The notes under the pieces were generated by a model. It did not search any database and was not told the DNA's origin. It saw only the letters and a program-made list of their open reading frames with translations. Below, piece after piece: positions 6,587 to 13,781 of a DNA stretch of 64,000 bases (the first letter of the stretch is position 1; the number at the start of each line of letters is the position of its first letter). Location: IMG/VR virus record IMGVR_UViG_3300031539_010038, positions 1 to 64,000 of that record; one strand, 5' to 3'. This DNA comes from a virus. Both the position numbers and the translations under genes were made by a program.

Positions 6587-6687
6587 AACTACTGTTGACC
6601 CCAATAATTAAAGGGTGGGATTACTTAAAGACCATACAAAATTATGGAACATATTTGGGACCGACATATAGTGAAAAGGATAAATAA
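6583..6687 (+). CDS. Tiny paralog family, L-L-x-P-x-I-x-G type, shortest copy
   Basis: A 34-residue ORF starts MKLLLTPIIKGWDYLK, nearly the same as copy 3 at 6096, then stops early. It overlaps the previous gene by ATGA and ends directly at the EF-Ts start, so it may be kept as a coupling leader for EF-Ts or be a truncated paralog. Confidence 0.6.
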   Translation: MKLLLTPIIKGWDYLKTIQNYGTYLGPTYSEKDK

Positions 6688-7263
6688 GTGAATATAGAAA
6701 AACTGAAAGAACTTCGAGAGAAAACGAATGTTTCTATGAATGCTTGCCGGAAAGCTCTAGAGGAATCTTCCGGCGATATGGATAAGGCTATTAAGATCTT
6801 AAAGACCAAAAGTCTTATGGTTGCTGGAGATGTATCGGAAAAATCTACATCAGAAGGTAAGATTTGTTCTTATATCCATCCTGGAAATAAGCTTGCTGTT
6901 TTGCTTGAAGTCCAATGCGAGACAGATTTTGCGGCAAGATCCGAGGATTTTAACCAATTTTGTGAAAGCGTATACCTTCAAATTGCAGGGATGAGCCCTA
7001 TTTATCTATCAAGAGATCAGGTTGATGATGATAAGTATAAAGATCAAAGAGAAATCTTTACAGCTCAGGTCAAGGATAAACCAGAAAAGATTCAAGAGAA
7101 AATTATAGAAGGTAAATTTAATAAATGGTTCGGTGATGTCTGCCTCTTGGAGCAAAAGCTGGTTCAAGATAATGATAAAACCGTTAAGCAATTAAGAGAT
7201 GAACTTATCGGAAAACTTCGAGAGAACGTGGTAATAAAGCGTTTCGTGCGTTGGGAAATATGA
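6688..7263 (+). CDS. tsf: Translation elongation factor Ts homolog
   Basis: EF-Ts reloads EF-Tu with GTP during elongation. This 191-residue protein keeps the N-terminal UBA-like helices (LREKTNVSMNACRKALEE, residues 9-26), the core QCETDF motif (77-81 region) that inserts next to the EF-Tu nucleotide site, and a C-terminal EGKFNKWF...LLEQ segment. It is shorter than the roughly 280-residue E. coli protein, mainly through a reduced dimerisation part. The start codon is GTG, directly after the previous stop. EF-Ts is rare in phages. It joins IF-3, bS21 and other translation genes in this window. Q-beta phage uses host EF-Ts in its replicase, so a non-translation role is also possible. Confidence 0.93.
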   Translation: MNIEKLKELREKTNVSMNACRKALEESSGDMDKAIKILKTKSLMVAGDVSEKSTSEGKICSYIHPGNKLAVLLEVQCETDFAARSEDFNQFCESVYLQIAGMSPIYLSRDQVDDDKYKDQREIFTAQVKDKPEKIQEKIIEGKFNKWFGDVCLLEQKLVQDNDKTVKQLRDELIGKLRENVVIKRFVRWEI

Positions 7264-7493
7264 TTACAAAAGCAATAGAAATGGCATGCGGCTCGGATGC
7301 AGAAGCAGCCGAGCTGCTTTTGCAGGATAAATTGAAAAAAGCAATCATTGCAAGATGTAATGTAATTCAACTATTAGATATCATAAAGTATGATTATACT
7401 AAGATCTCCGATCTAAAAAACCAAAATGCTATTTTGAATGAGAATATTAAAGAAATAATCACAGGCCTTGGATTTACTGAAGCATATGGTTAA
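7260..7493 (+). CDS. Hypothetical helical protein after EF-Ts
   Basis: This 77-residue protein is of unknown function, starting at the ATGA that overlaps the EF-Ts stop, so it is coupled to EF-Ts. It is predicted helical, with an Ala/Glu-rich first half and a possible coiled coil near residues 48-65. It has no match to the C-terminus of EF-Ts, so it is not a split part of that gene as far as I can see. Confidence 0.6.
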   Translation: MITKAIEMACGSDAEAAELLLQDKLKKAIIARCNVIQLLDIIKYDYTKISDLKNQNAILNENIKEIITGLGFTEAYG

Positions 7494-7689
7494 TCCTGCT
7501 GCGACAATTCGACTATTATTGCAAACATCTATTACCGGAGATGTCTGGAACGTAAGTGGATTTGTTCTTACCCAACAATCTTGCGTGGACAAGAGGGGTA
7601 TTGCAAAGTTCAGCCGAAATAGTCTTTCTTCGTTATTGGAGTATAACGTCCCAATGATGTTCACACTTCCTCAATATTTAAAAAAATAA
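7486..7689 (+). CDS. Tiny paralog family, L-L-L-Q-x-x-I-x-G type
   Basis: This 67-residue protein is of unknown function. The ATG at 7486 is preferred over 7468. The segment IRLLLQTSITGDVWNV aligns with IKLLLTPLIRGECWKI at 6096, so it is a further member of the same group, set apart by EF-Ts. Confidence 0.55.
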   Translation: MVNPAATIRLLLQTSITGDVWNVSGFVLTQQSCVDKRGIAKFSRNSLSSLLEYNVPMMFTLPQYLKK

Positions 7690-7699
7690 AAGGCCTTAA

Positions 7700-8797
7700 A
7701 TGAAAATGAGAAGAACAGCAGTATGTCGTGCAGCACCCAGTGTATTTGGCGCCCGCCGAAGGCCCGCGCCCAGACGCCTCCCGGCAGCAAAAAAGATCGC
7801 ACCAAAAAAAACAATCGAAAAAGTTAAAGATATCATAGAATATAAGGAAATGAATCCTGTTATTCATGAGGATGGTGATTGGAAAATTTGTAGAGCCATT
7901 TGCGAACAAGATGCTAGAAAATATCTAGGAAGGGGTATGAGCGTGGAGAGTTTCTGGCACCGTTACAAACCCTCCCATAGTAAATTACAATGGAAGAAAA
8001 CTCACTCTGTAAAGAATAAAATTTATGTTTTGCTAAACAAAAAACATTCAGCGATTAATATGTTTTTTGATGTTACAACTAATAAGTTGTACAACGTACA
8101 TATATCAAGCTTTACCATAAATAAAGGAATAGGAGCAGCTATTATTCCTAAAGAATTGCTACAAAAATGTAGAGAAGATTCTAAGAAAAACTATCCGTCA
8201 TATACTGATTATGAATCATATAGTGATAATGTCCTTAGGGAGTGGATAGAAAAAAATCTAAGTTTGCTCAGCAAGACTGAACATTTTACTGATGGGCTCG
8301 TAGGAAAAGCCTCCGTCCTGTTAGGAGATAATTGTTATACTCACGTTCCTTTTCATAGGAAAAAGTTCTTACTGCATAAAAATAATAGTGAATCTCTTAA
8401 AGAAAAATTATTTTCTTATTCTTTAACTCCCAAATCAAAGATAAATCTAAAGACCTTTATTAAAGTTCATCCAGACTTTTTTCCTAAGGTGCCGAATGCT
8501 GATGTAAGACGTCTTCTTCAGAGCGCTCCAGAGCATATCGGAAAGCTTTCCGCAATTCAAAAAGAAGTTATATTTAAACCCATTCCCACAAATTTAGTTC
8601 TGCTTAAGGCCCTTTTAAAGGCTAAAACAATCAATAAAATTGATAAAGCAAAGGTCGAAGCTTCCATTAAGGAAATATTAAAAATAAATGCCGCTCGAAA
8701 AAAACGAGAGGAGCGCAATAAGGTAATAACTATCAGTGCAGCTAAACTGAGGAAGCTTGTTGCCTCCAAGGTAGAAAGTGCTCTAAAGAATAATTAA
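7700..8797 (+). CDS. Large paralog group, member 1 (365 aa)
   Basis: This protein is of unknown function. The first 35 residues are very basic (Arg/Pro/Ala-rich, then Lys), as in nucleic-acid-binding tails. A middle part (residues 50-190) resembles the GTRWCI domain of the next gene: W-K-I-C-R start, YLGRG, a beta segment and a WIEKNL helix. The C-terminal 100 residues are Lys-rich helices. It has lost the WCI triplet. Together with 8807-10147 and 13782-14873 it forms a three-member family. Confidence 0.65.
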   Translation: MKMRRTAVCRAAPSVFGARRRPAPRRLPAAKKIAPKKTIEKVKDIIEYKEMNPVIHEDGDWKICRAICEQDARKYLGRGMSVESFWHRYKPSHSKLQWKKTHSVKNKIYVLLNKKHSAINMFFDVTTNKLYNVHISSFTINKGIGAAIIPKELLQKCREDSKKNYPSYTDYESYSDNVLREWIEKNLSLLSKTEHFTDGLVGKASVLLGDNCYTHVPFHRKKFLLHKNNSESLKEKLFSYSLTPKSKINLKTFIKVHPDFFPKVPNADVRRLLQSAPEHIGKLSAIQKEVIFKPIPTNLVLLKALLKAKTINKIDKAKVEASIKEILKINAARKKREERNKVITISAAKLRKLVASKVESALKNN

Positions 8798-8806
8798 AGG
8801 TAATCA

Positions 8807-10147
8807 ATGCAGCAAGCAAAAGTTAAGCCAACTAAACAAGCCAAAGAAATAAAAGTTAAAAAACTTTCAAGAACAGAACAAATTGAGAAGGATTTTCCAA
8901 AGATAAAAGTATCGGAGCTTATAAATAAAGATCCGACAGAGAATAATGCTTACATTTATTGGATGGCCAAGCAGCTTGACGCTGGTATTTCTTCAAAGGA
9001 AGATCTTTGGGGTACAATCTTGTCCTTTCATAAGATGAAGGACAGGCTTCCGTCCGATAAGAGAGATATTTATCAATATGAAAGCGTCTCTATTTTAGAA
9101 AATAAGCTTAAAGATCTTGGTGATTCTAAGCGGCAGCAAAAGAGTGTAATTAAGCAGAGCACTCATATCGTATATGAGGATGATACTTGTACTGTTTATA
9201 GAATAGATTCCTTAAAAGCTTGCATGCTTTATGGAAAAGGCACAAGATGGTGCATTTGCATGGGCAATGGTACATACTACCGTCAGTACTATACTGGTGG
9301 AAGTAGAATGTATTTTCTTTTGGATAAAAAGCGTCCAGAGATTAAAATGTGCCTTCAGGTTAAAGGAACAAATTCGGATCCGGAGTATTCATTGTGGTAC
9401 GAGAATGATGCGAATACTCCAATACATTATTTTGAAAGAATGTATGATGATTATAAAACAATTTATGAGAATATAAAGAAAGATCTTCCAAGCTTTCCAT
9501 CATATCAGCAACTCAGAGCAGGAACTGCTGATCAGCAAGTCGCTGTTAGATTTGGAATGCTTAATACATGGATGCTATCAACTGTATTTAGGAAATGTTC
9601 TGTGGTATTAGATCAAGAGATTATCAATATAATTAATGAGCAAGAGTTAAACGATAAAAAAGAGATCATAAAACATATGGGTTATGATGCTTTTAAGAAA
9701 TCTACAATCAAAATAACTGACAAGGCTTTCTTGGATCTTATGGCGACATGTCTCACTGGTAAGAATCTGGCGGAGTTTTCCGTAGATCATCCAGAATATT
9801 TGTCTCAGACTATTAGCAGAATCTATATAGCTCAGTTAACTAAAAAGTACATGGAGAGGTTCTCAGCCGAGATAAAGCTTGATATTTTAAATCAAAAAAC
9901 CGTTCCAGATAAGCTTTTAGTCGTTCTTAGGGTAGATGAGGATGAGGCAGTAAATGATAAGGCTAGAGAAATTTATCTAAAAAACCTTGAAATTAAAAAG
10001 AAAATCGCCGCATCGAAAAAGAAAAAAGAAGCTATCAAGGCAAAATCATATGTAAAAATGTTTAGTCCGTTGGAAATAGAACAAATGATAGATAGCGCTA
10101 TTAAGAAAGCACTTGCTAAAACTAAAGTAGAGGAGAAGAAAATATGA
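8807..10147 (+). CDS. Large paralog group, member 2 (GTRWCI motif, 446 aa)
   Basis: This protein is of unknown function. Its central domain reads VYRIDSLKACMLYGKGTRWCI, then a Tyr-rich NGTYYRQYYTGG segment, then YFLLDKKRPEIKMCLQV. A G-T-[KR]-W-C-I/T motif followed by such a segment occurs in many phage hypothetical proteins. The ends are Lys-rich and helical. The third paralog (13782) has the same order with GTKWCI. Its stop overlaps the groES start. Confidence 0.75.
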   Translation: MQQAKVKPTKQAKEIKVKKLSRTEQIEKDFPKIKVSELINKDPTENNAYIYWMAKQLDAGISSKEDLWGTILSFHKMKDRLPSDKRDIYQYESVSILENKLKDLGDSKRQQKSVIKQSTHIVYEDDTCTVYRIDSLKACMLYGKGTRWCICMGNGTYYRQYYTGGSRMYFLLDKKRPEIKMCLQVKGTNSDPEYSLWYENDANTPIHYFERMYDDYKTIYENIKKDLPSFPSYQQLRAGTADQQVAVRFGMLNTWMLSTVFRKCSVVLDQEIINIINEQELNDKKEIIKHMGYDAFKKSTIKITDKAFLDLMATCLTGKNLAEFSVDHPEYLSQTISRIYIAQLTKKYMERFSAEIKLDILNQKTVPDKLLVVLRVDEDEAVNDKAREIYLKNLEIKKKIAASKKKKEAIKAKSYVKMFSPLEIEQMIDSAIKKALAKTKVEEKKI

Positions 10148-10440
10148 AGATAATTCCAGTAGAAAATAGAGTCCTAGTTCAACTTCCTGAGAAGAAGGAA
10201 AAAACAGAAGGTGGACTCTTCATTCCAGGCAACATAGATGAGAAGAAAGACCTTCTTGATGGGGAGGTTCTGGCCGTAGGCCCTGGGGAAACCATAGATG
10301 GTCAGTATATAAGAACCCCACCTTGCCAGGTAGGACAGGTTGTTCTGTTTGCTAACTTTTCTGGTTCACCCATAAAGGTTAATGACACCGATTGTGTTCT
10401 TCTTCATGGTTCGGAGATAATGGCTATTAAAGAACAATAG
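10144..10440 (+). CDS. groES: Co-chaperonin GroES
   Basis: GroES caps the GroEL chamber. This 98-residue protein has family length and shows the start IPVENRVLVQ, the mobile-loop motif EGGLFIPGN (residues 22-30), GEVLAVGPGE (40-49), and the end VGQVVLFANFSG...LLHGSEIMAI. Phages such as T4 (gp31) carry their own GroES to fold the capsid protein in host GroEL, which is the likely job here. It overlaps the previous gene by ATGA and is followed by a long RNA hairpin. Confidence 0.95.
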   Translation: MKIIPVENRVLVQLPEKKEKTEGGLFIPGNIDEKKDLLDGEVLAVGPGETIDGQYIRTPPCQVGQVVLFANFSGSPIKVNDTDCVLLHGSEIMAIKEQ

Positions 10441-10445
10441 CAGGT

Positions 10446-10498
10446 CCTTTCGGCCTCTTTAAGGATCACATAAAAACCAATCCTTAAAGAGCCAAAGG
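10446..10498 (+). other. Long RNA hairpin after groES
   Basis: Bases 10452-10466 pair with 10480-10493 (14 bp with one bulged C), and CCTTT (10446-10450) pairs with AAAGG (10494-10498) to extend the stem. No T-run follows; the next bases are the -35 box of a promoter. It may protect the groES mRNA 3' end or separate it from the downstream RNA unit. Confidence 0.65.
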
Positions 10499-10500
10499 GC

Positions 10501-10528
10501 TTGACGCTTGGCTCCGGTTGGCTATAAT
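10501..10528 (+). promoter_or_regulatory. Strong sigma70-type promoter for the structured RNA/tRNA unit
   Basis: TTGACG (10501-10506), 16 bases, then TATAAT (10523-10528), a perfect -10. Transcription should start near 10535 and cover a 240-base non-coding stretch and the tRNA-Leu-like RNA. GC precedes the -35 and GGC the -10, as at other promoters here. Confidence 0.88.
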
Positions 10529-10534
10529 ACGGAT

Positions 10535-10775
10535 GTTAGATTGACCAGATGCCGATGAAACAATCGACCAAAGATACGGGAGTAGCTAGCTCTCTCAATA
10601 AGGGATGGAGAGAGTCCCTTTCAGATCCTTTTAGCAAGATCTGATAAGTCTCAAACCTTGGTTTGACCCAGGGTCTTCCCGAGACATCTCCAAATCTCGG
10701 GAGCACTAATGAAAAAGTCTACAAAAAAATTAATTTTATGATAAGATGTAGATGAGTATCTAGTGCTCTCTTTTA
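10535..10775 (+). ncRNA. Promoter-driven structured RNA of unknown family
   Basis: No ORF is supported in these 240 bases. Several perfect hairpins occur: CTCTCTC/GAGAGAG (10590-10614); an alternative AAGGGA/TCCCTT (10600-10620) that competes or pseudoknots with it; TCAGATC/GATCTGA (10621-10644); TCAAAC/GTTTGA with a CTTG tetraloop (10651-10666); TCCCGAGA/TCTCGGGA (10677-10702); and TGCTCT/AGAGCA (10764-10780), which invades the start of the tRNA-like RNA. I see no RNase P, tmRNA or 6S signature. It is probably a small RNA, or a long structured leader processed off the tRNA-like RNA. Confidence 0.6.
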
Positions 10776-10867
10776 GAGCAGTTGGCGGAATTGGCAGACG
10801 CGACAGGGTACTTCGGTATTCTGTTGGCCGCAAGGTCGTCCAGGTTCAAGTCCTGGACTGCTCACCA
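10776..10867 (+). ncRNA. tRNA-Leu-like RNA with a UUCG hairpin instead of an anticodon
   Basis: The acceptor GAGCAGT/ACTGCTC, discriminator A, encoded CCA (10865-10867), Leu-type D-arm (GCGGAATTGGCAGACGC), long variable arm (GGCC, GCAA tetraloop, GGTC) and T-arm (CCAGG, TTCAAGT, CCTGG) are all intact. Where the anticodon arm should be, 10803-10811 pair with 10816-10824 as 9 continuous base pairs capped by TTCG (10812-10815). No register leaves a 7-base loop with T33, so no anticodon is presented. It could be charged or processed like a tRNA but could not decode. Confidence 0.75.
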
Positions 10868-10896
10868 CAAAACAAAAAAAAAAAAAAAGACATGAA

Positions 10897-11622
10897 ATGG
10901 AATATGATAATTATCTAGAAGCGGTAGAGATTACATCTGAAATGAAGAAAGCTGGGAAAGATCCCAGCTTTCTTAGTTTTTGCATCAAATATTTAGACGA
11001 TGATATACTAAAATATCTTAGGCTTTGGAATGATGATCGCTGGAATAATAATCACATTCAAGATCTTAATTATATTTTAGATAAACATGTTTATTTAACA
11101 AAGGCTATGGATTATAGCAGAGCTTTGCGAGAGTGGCTATCGATCAGGTTGAAAAATGGGCAAGAATATCCGACAAATGTCGACCAGCTTCTGGCTGATA
11201 TTGAGCACTCTGCTCTTCTTCCCAGAATATTAAATGGAGATAAAATTTATCCGGAGCCTCCACCTGGTAGTTGGTATGATCTTATAGAAAAAGGAAAAGC
11301 TAAAACCATTTCTCTTAAAGAGTATGGGAAAACATTATTGATTGATCAATCAATATGGAATATAATTGAAAAAGTAAAGGATGGGGAGTGGGTGGCGTCC
11401 TATGAGATAATAGACGCTGAGGCGCTAGAAAAGATAGCAAAGGATCACGAGCGCACATTGGAGGACGTACTGCATGAGATGCAGTATGCTTTGCCAAAGA
11501 GATTAGCTAGCACAAGATGGAAGATATCTTACCTTGGCAAAGAGAATATTTCTACAATCGGTCAACCATATATGGCTGATACCTGGGAAATTTGCAAACT
11601 GTTTTTGAAAATAGGAGAATAA
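10897..11622 (+). CDS. Hypothetical protein, 241 aa
   Basis: This is a soluble, mostly helical protein of unknown function with no recognised domain. The first 120 residues are rich in Asp, Tyr and Leu; near residues 120-135 there is a Pro-rich turn (YPEPPPGSWYD). A run of about 15 A lies 15-25 bases before the ATG, with no clear Shine-Dalgarno site, so translation may rely on A-rich initiation. It follows the tRNA-Leu-like RNA and is probably on the same transcript. Confidence 0.75.
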   Translation: MEYDNYLEAVEITSEMKKAGKDPSFLSFCIKYLDDDILKYLRLWNDDRWNNNHIQDLNYILDKHVYLTKAMDYSRALREWLSIRLKNGQEYPTNVDQLLADIEHSALLPRILNGDKIYPEPPPGSWYDLIEKGKAKTISLKEYGKTLLIDQSIWNIIEKVKDGEWVASYEIIDAEALEKIAKDHERTLEDVLHEMQYALPKRLASTRWKISYLGKENISTIGQPYMADTWEICKLFLKIGE

Positions 11623-11623
11623 A

Positions 11624-11887
11624 ATGAATTTCTTGCCGGTAGCCTTAGTTAAGCTAAATAAGCTAACCAATAAACCATGTTATGCTAAGGCGCATCAATC
11701 TTCTGGCAAATTAGGAGTATTCAGCATCGTAAGATATGATACTCATGAAATATATGATAACGAATTAGGTTCCTATAAGACTAAGGATGTTATTTATATA
11801 ATAGTTGGAGGCAACCAATGGTATATACCTAAAGAATTTTATGAGGAAGTCCCACGGTATCCAGGGCATTTGAATCTAATCTCCTAA
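11624..11887 (+). CDS. Small hypothetical protein (M-N-F-L start)
   Basis: This 87-residue protein is of unknown function. It starts MNFLPVALVKLNKLTNK and has GGNQWYIPKEF at about residues 65-75. It loosely resembles the tiny-ORF template (hydrophobic start, Trp motif near the end), but the link is weak. It starts one base after the previous stop, with GGAGAA upstream. Confidence 0.65.
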   Translation: MNFLPVALVKLNKLTNKPCYAKAHQSSGKLGVFSIVRYDTHEIYDNELGSYKTKDVIYIIVGGNQWYIPKEFYEEVPRYPGHLNLIS

Positions 11888-11921
11888 CGACGTGCCCACC
11901 ACTTTTAATATAAAACCAACA

Positions 11922-12134
11922 ATGAATTATACCAAAGAAGAACTCGAACTACTAGCCTCTTTGGCGACCAGAGAGGGAAACGCGCGGGTCCGCGACAACG
12001 AGGCGCGTGATATGGGGCTGTGCCCAACGATGATGCGGGACCTTGGGCAAGGACCCAGACAGGACGCGGATAGGTGTTTCGAGTTAGCCGGTCGACTCCG
12101 GGCCGGTGGCGCGGGAAAAGCCCCACATCGATGA
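11922..12134 (+). CDS. Doubtful ORF in a GC-rich patch
   Basis: An ORF of 70 residues (80 if the GTG at 11892 is used) crosses a stretch, about 11965-12125, that is far richer in G+C than anything nearby. The first 20 residues (MNYTKEELELLASLA) look natural and helical; the rest is Arg/Gly/Asp-rich. No Shine-Dalgarno site is visible, and both strands are open here (also minus 11927-12304), which weakens the coding call. The patch holds near-perfect hairpins (e.g. GGGACCTTG with CAAGGACCC, one mismatch) and may be structured RNA or a recent insertion. Confidence 0.35.
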   Translation: MNYTKEELELLASLATREGNARVRDNEARDMGLCPTMMRDLGQGPRQDADRCFELAGRLRAGGAGKAPHR

Positions 12135-12177
12135 AATAAATGCATCATAAAAATAAAAGAGCGCGCAAGAGAACGAA

Positions 12178-12417
12178 ATGAATACTGAAGGATGGGCTCT
12201 AATAAAGCTAAGCCAAGGAGTCCCTTATTGGGACTCAGAGAGACAAGATCCACCAACACAATCTGGTGTGTATAGGTTCTGTCGGATTGGATCTTCCACT
12301 TCAATAGAAATTTTATTCTATTCGCAAGGGGAAACCTACTTTAGGATGTTACGAAAAGGTTATTATAAGGTTATCAATTCCCGCAAGGGAATGTTATCAT
12401 TAATAGAGAAATTATGA
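12178..12417 (+). CDS. Small hypothetical protein (A-L-I-K-L start)
   Basis: This 79-residue protein is of unknown function. The start MNTEGWALIKLSQGVPYW recalls other tiny ORFs here (hydrophobic strand, Gly, then aromatic residues), and it ends with YYKVINSRKG. A 13-codon basic mini-ORF (12140-12181) overlaps its start and could couple translation. It overlaps the next gene by ATGA. Confidence 0.65.
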   Translation: MNTEGWALIKLSQGVPYWDSERQDPPTQSGVYRFCRIGSSTSIEILFYSQGETYFRMLRKGYYKVINSRKGMLSLIEKL

Positions 12418-12824
12418 ACTGTCCTAATTGTGGCTACCCGAATTGTTTTGATGGAGTTTCCTACAAGGGAATTTATACACAAGGCAAGCCTTGCAGCCAT
12501 TGTAAAACATTTGCCCCAGACGTTAGATCATGTGATGAATGGAATGAATTTGACAATGTTGGCCCGTCAATAAAACAAGCGTTAAAATCGGATAAAGAAA
12601 CCTCTATCGTTTTTAACGATGAGCTTAAAGACATTTATTCTGCATTTAACGATACATATTTGAAGCTAGATAAGTTTAGCACTCAGCTTGAAGCGGTCTA
12701 TCTAAAGGATAAAAAAGAAGCAAGTATTGATAATCTTTCTGATGAGAGAGTTAATATATCTTATTCTATCTTAAAAAGAATCAAAACAATTATGAGCGAG
12801 ATGAAATCAGAAAATATATTATGA
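12414..12824 (+). CDS. Zinc-finger protein with coiled C-terminal half
   Basis: Residues 3-30 hold CPNC-x(n)-CSHC, a four-Cys zinc ribbon of the type used to bind nucleic acid or protein. The C-terminal 90 residues are helical and charged and may form a coiled coil. The function is unknown. It overlaps both neighbours by ATGA. Confidence 0.7.
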   Translation: MNCPNCGYPNCFDGVSYKGIYTQGKPCSHCKTFAPDVRSCDEWNEFDNVGPSIKQALKSDKETSIVFNDELKDIYSAFNDTYLKLDKFSTQLEAVYLKDKKEASIDNLSDERVNISYSILKRIKTIMSEMKSENIL

Positions 12825-13024
12825 GAAGGATGCACATTAAATATGTCTTGGCTGTGTGCAACTTCTTTATTGAAAGATATTCAGAAGAGGTGTTAAAATC
12901 AATTATGGCCCACAATGTAAAAAACAATAGCCTTCAGATGTGTTTTTGTAGCTCATGTATAATTAATTCTTTTCCTTCTTACCCTCTTACCCGGTCCGTA
13001 TATGAATTATTGCAAAAAATGTAA
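12821..13024 (+). CDS. Tiny protein of the M-x-I-K-Y type, Cys-rich
   Basis: This 67-residue protein is of unknown function. MRRMHIKYVLAV has a second Met at residue 4 that gives MHIKY, as at 3381. A CFCSSC motif lies in the second half. It overlaps the previous gene by ATGA and the next by 23 bases. Confidence 0.6.
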   Translation: MRRMHIKYVLAVCNFFIERYSEEVLKSIMAHNVKNNSLQMCFCSSCIINSFPSYPLTRSVYELLQKM

Positions 13025-13238
13025 AGTAGAGTTAAAGCAGCATTTATGGGACGCTCATTGCCAAAGTCTTGAGCATTCATATTGGCAATGCCCGAATTGC
13101 AACAAAATATATGATACTTGCCATAAGCAATTATGGATTGGCGCCAAATCGATTGGACAGTATTGTTGCAAGCTAGAATATCATAAAGGAGAACACATAA
13201 CAGCCACCGGAACGGTATTCCCAGCATCTTTGGTTTAA
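13002..13238 (+). CDS. Small zinc-ribbon protein
   Basis: This 78-residue protein has CKKC (residues 4-7) and CPNC (30-33) plus a later H/C cluster (TCHK, CCKLEYHKGEH), so it can bind one or two zinc ions. The function is unknown. It starts inside the previous gene in another frame. Confidence 0.65.
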   Translation: MNYCKKCKVELKQHLWDAHCQSLEHSYWQCPNCNKIYDTCHKQLWIGAKSIGQYCCKLEYHKGEHITATGTVFPASLV

Positions 13239-13243
13239 GGCGA

Positions 13244-13501
13244 ATGATAATTAAAACTTTTCTGCACAGAAAATATGCAATATTACTTGATCCTGACATT
13301 TCGAAAGAGACATATTATGCAACCTGTTGTGCATATTGCAAATATTGTCAACATTGGATGACGTCAAAAGAATGTTATGAGACAGTATGCTCGAAAAGAA
13401 AATCATTCTTTTTCAGTAGGGTATCTCATGCTGGGACACAATGTATACAATTGTATACTTCTAGATTAACAAATAATAGGAACAAAAATGTTATTGCTTA
13501 A
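13244..13501 (+). CDS. Tiny Cys-rich protein of the M-I-I-K type
   Basis: This 85-residue protein is of unknown function. The start MIIKTFLHRKYAILL matches the M-x-I/L-x3-K-Y group. The middle has CCAYCKYC and later Cys residues, which could bind metal. It overlaps the next ORF by 14 bases. Confidence 0.6.
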   Translation: MIIKTFLHRKYAILLDPDISKETYYATCCAYCKYCQHWMTSKECYETVCSKRKSFFFSRVSHAGTQCIQLYTSRLTNNRNKNVIA

Positions 13502-13697
13502 TAAGATAGATGCAGGAGCTGTCTACAAGTGGATTTTTACGACAGATCTTGTTAGAGACAATTTTATTGTTAGAAGATTGGAAACAGGAGAATTCGAGGT
13601 AGTAAATGATACAAGGGCGTTTTTCAATCGCGAAAAAGGATCAAAAGGAGTCTTTAATTGTATAACCCAGCCTGACAAATGGATAAAATTGACATGA
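13488..13697 (+). CDS. Tiny paralog family, M-L-L-L-x-K-I type, copy 1
   Basis: This 69-residue protein is of unknown function. It starts MLLLNKIDAGAVYKWI and ends DKWIKLT. The ORF at 21094 has the same frame (MLLLDKIQQEDVYKFI, ending DLWKKLT), so they are clear paralogs. GGAAC precedes the ATG. Confidence 0.7.
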   Translation: MLLLNKIDAGAVYKWIFTTDLVRDNFIVRRLETGEFEVVNDTRAFFNREKGSKGVFNCITQPDKWIKLT

Positions 13698-13699
13698 TG

Positions 13700-13747
13700 C
13701 TGGCGATATGAAAAGAATCTTATTCTTCAATTGTTATAAAGCGCCAG
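13700..13747 (+). other. Two-tier hairpin between genes
   Basis: CTGGCG (13700-13705) pairs with CGCCAG (13742-13747), and inside it AAGAAT (13713-13718) pairs with ATTCTT (13722-13727). No T-run follows. It lies in an 84-base gap and may be an mRNA-stabilising element or part of a leader for the next gene. Confidence 0.45.
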
Positions 13748-13781
13748 AGAGACAGAACTTAAAGTCAAAGAAAAGAAAAAA

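Noticed and set aside
10446-10498. Hairpin after groES as an intrinsic terminator
   Set aside because: The stem is strong, but no T-run follows on the + strand; the next bases are the promoter -35 box.
10776-10867. A normal tRNA with anticodon CTT, TTC or TCG
   Set aside because: Each register was tried. A 7-base loop with T at position 33 breaks most stem pairs, while the UUCG fold gives nine continuous pairs.
11927-12304. Minus-strand ORF of 125 residues over the GC-rich patch
   Set aside because: It runs against the gene direction, overlaps the good ORF at 12178, and is open mainly because GC-rich DNA has few stops.
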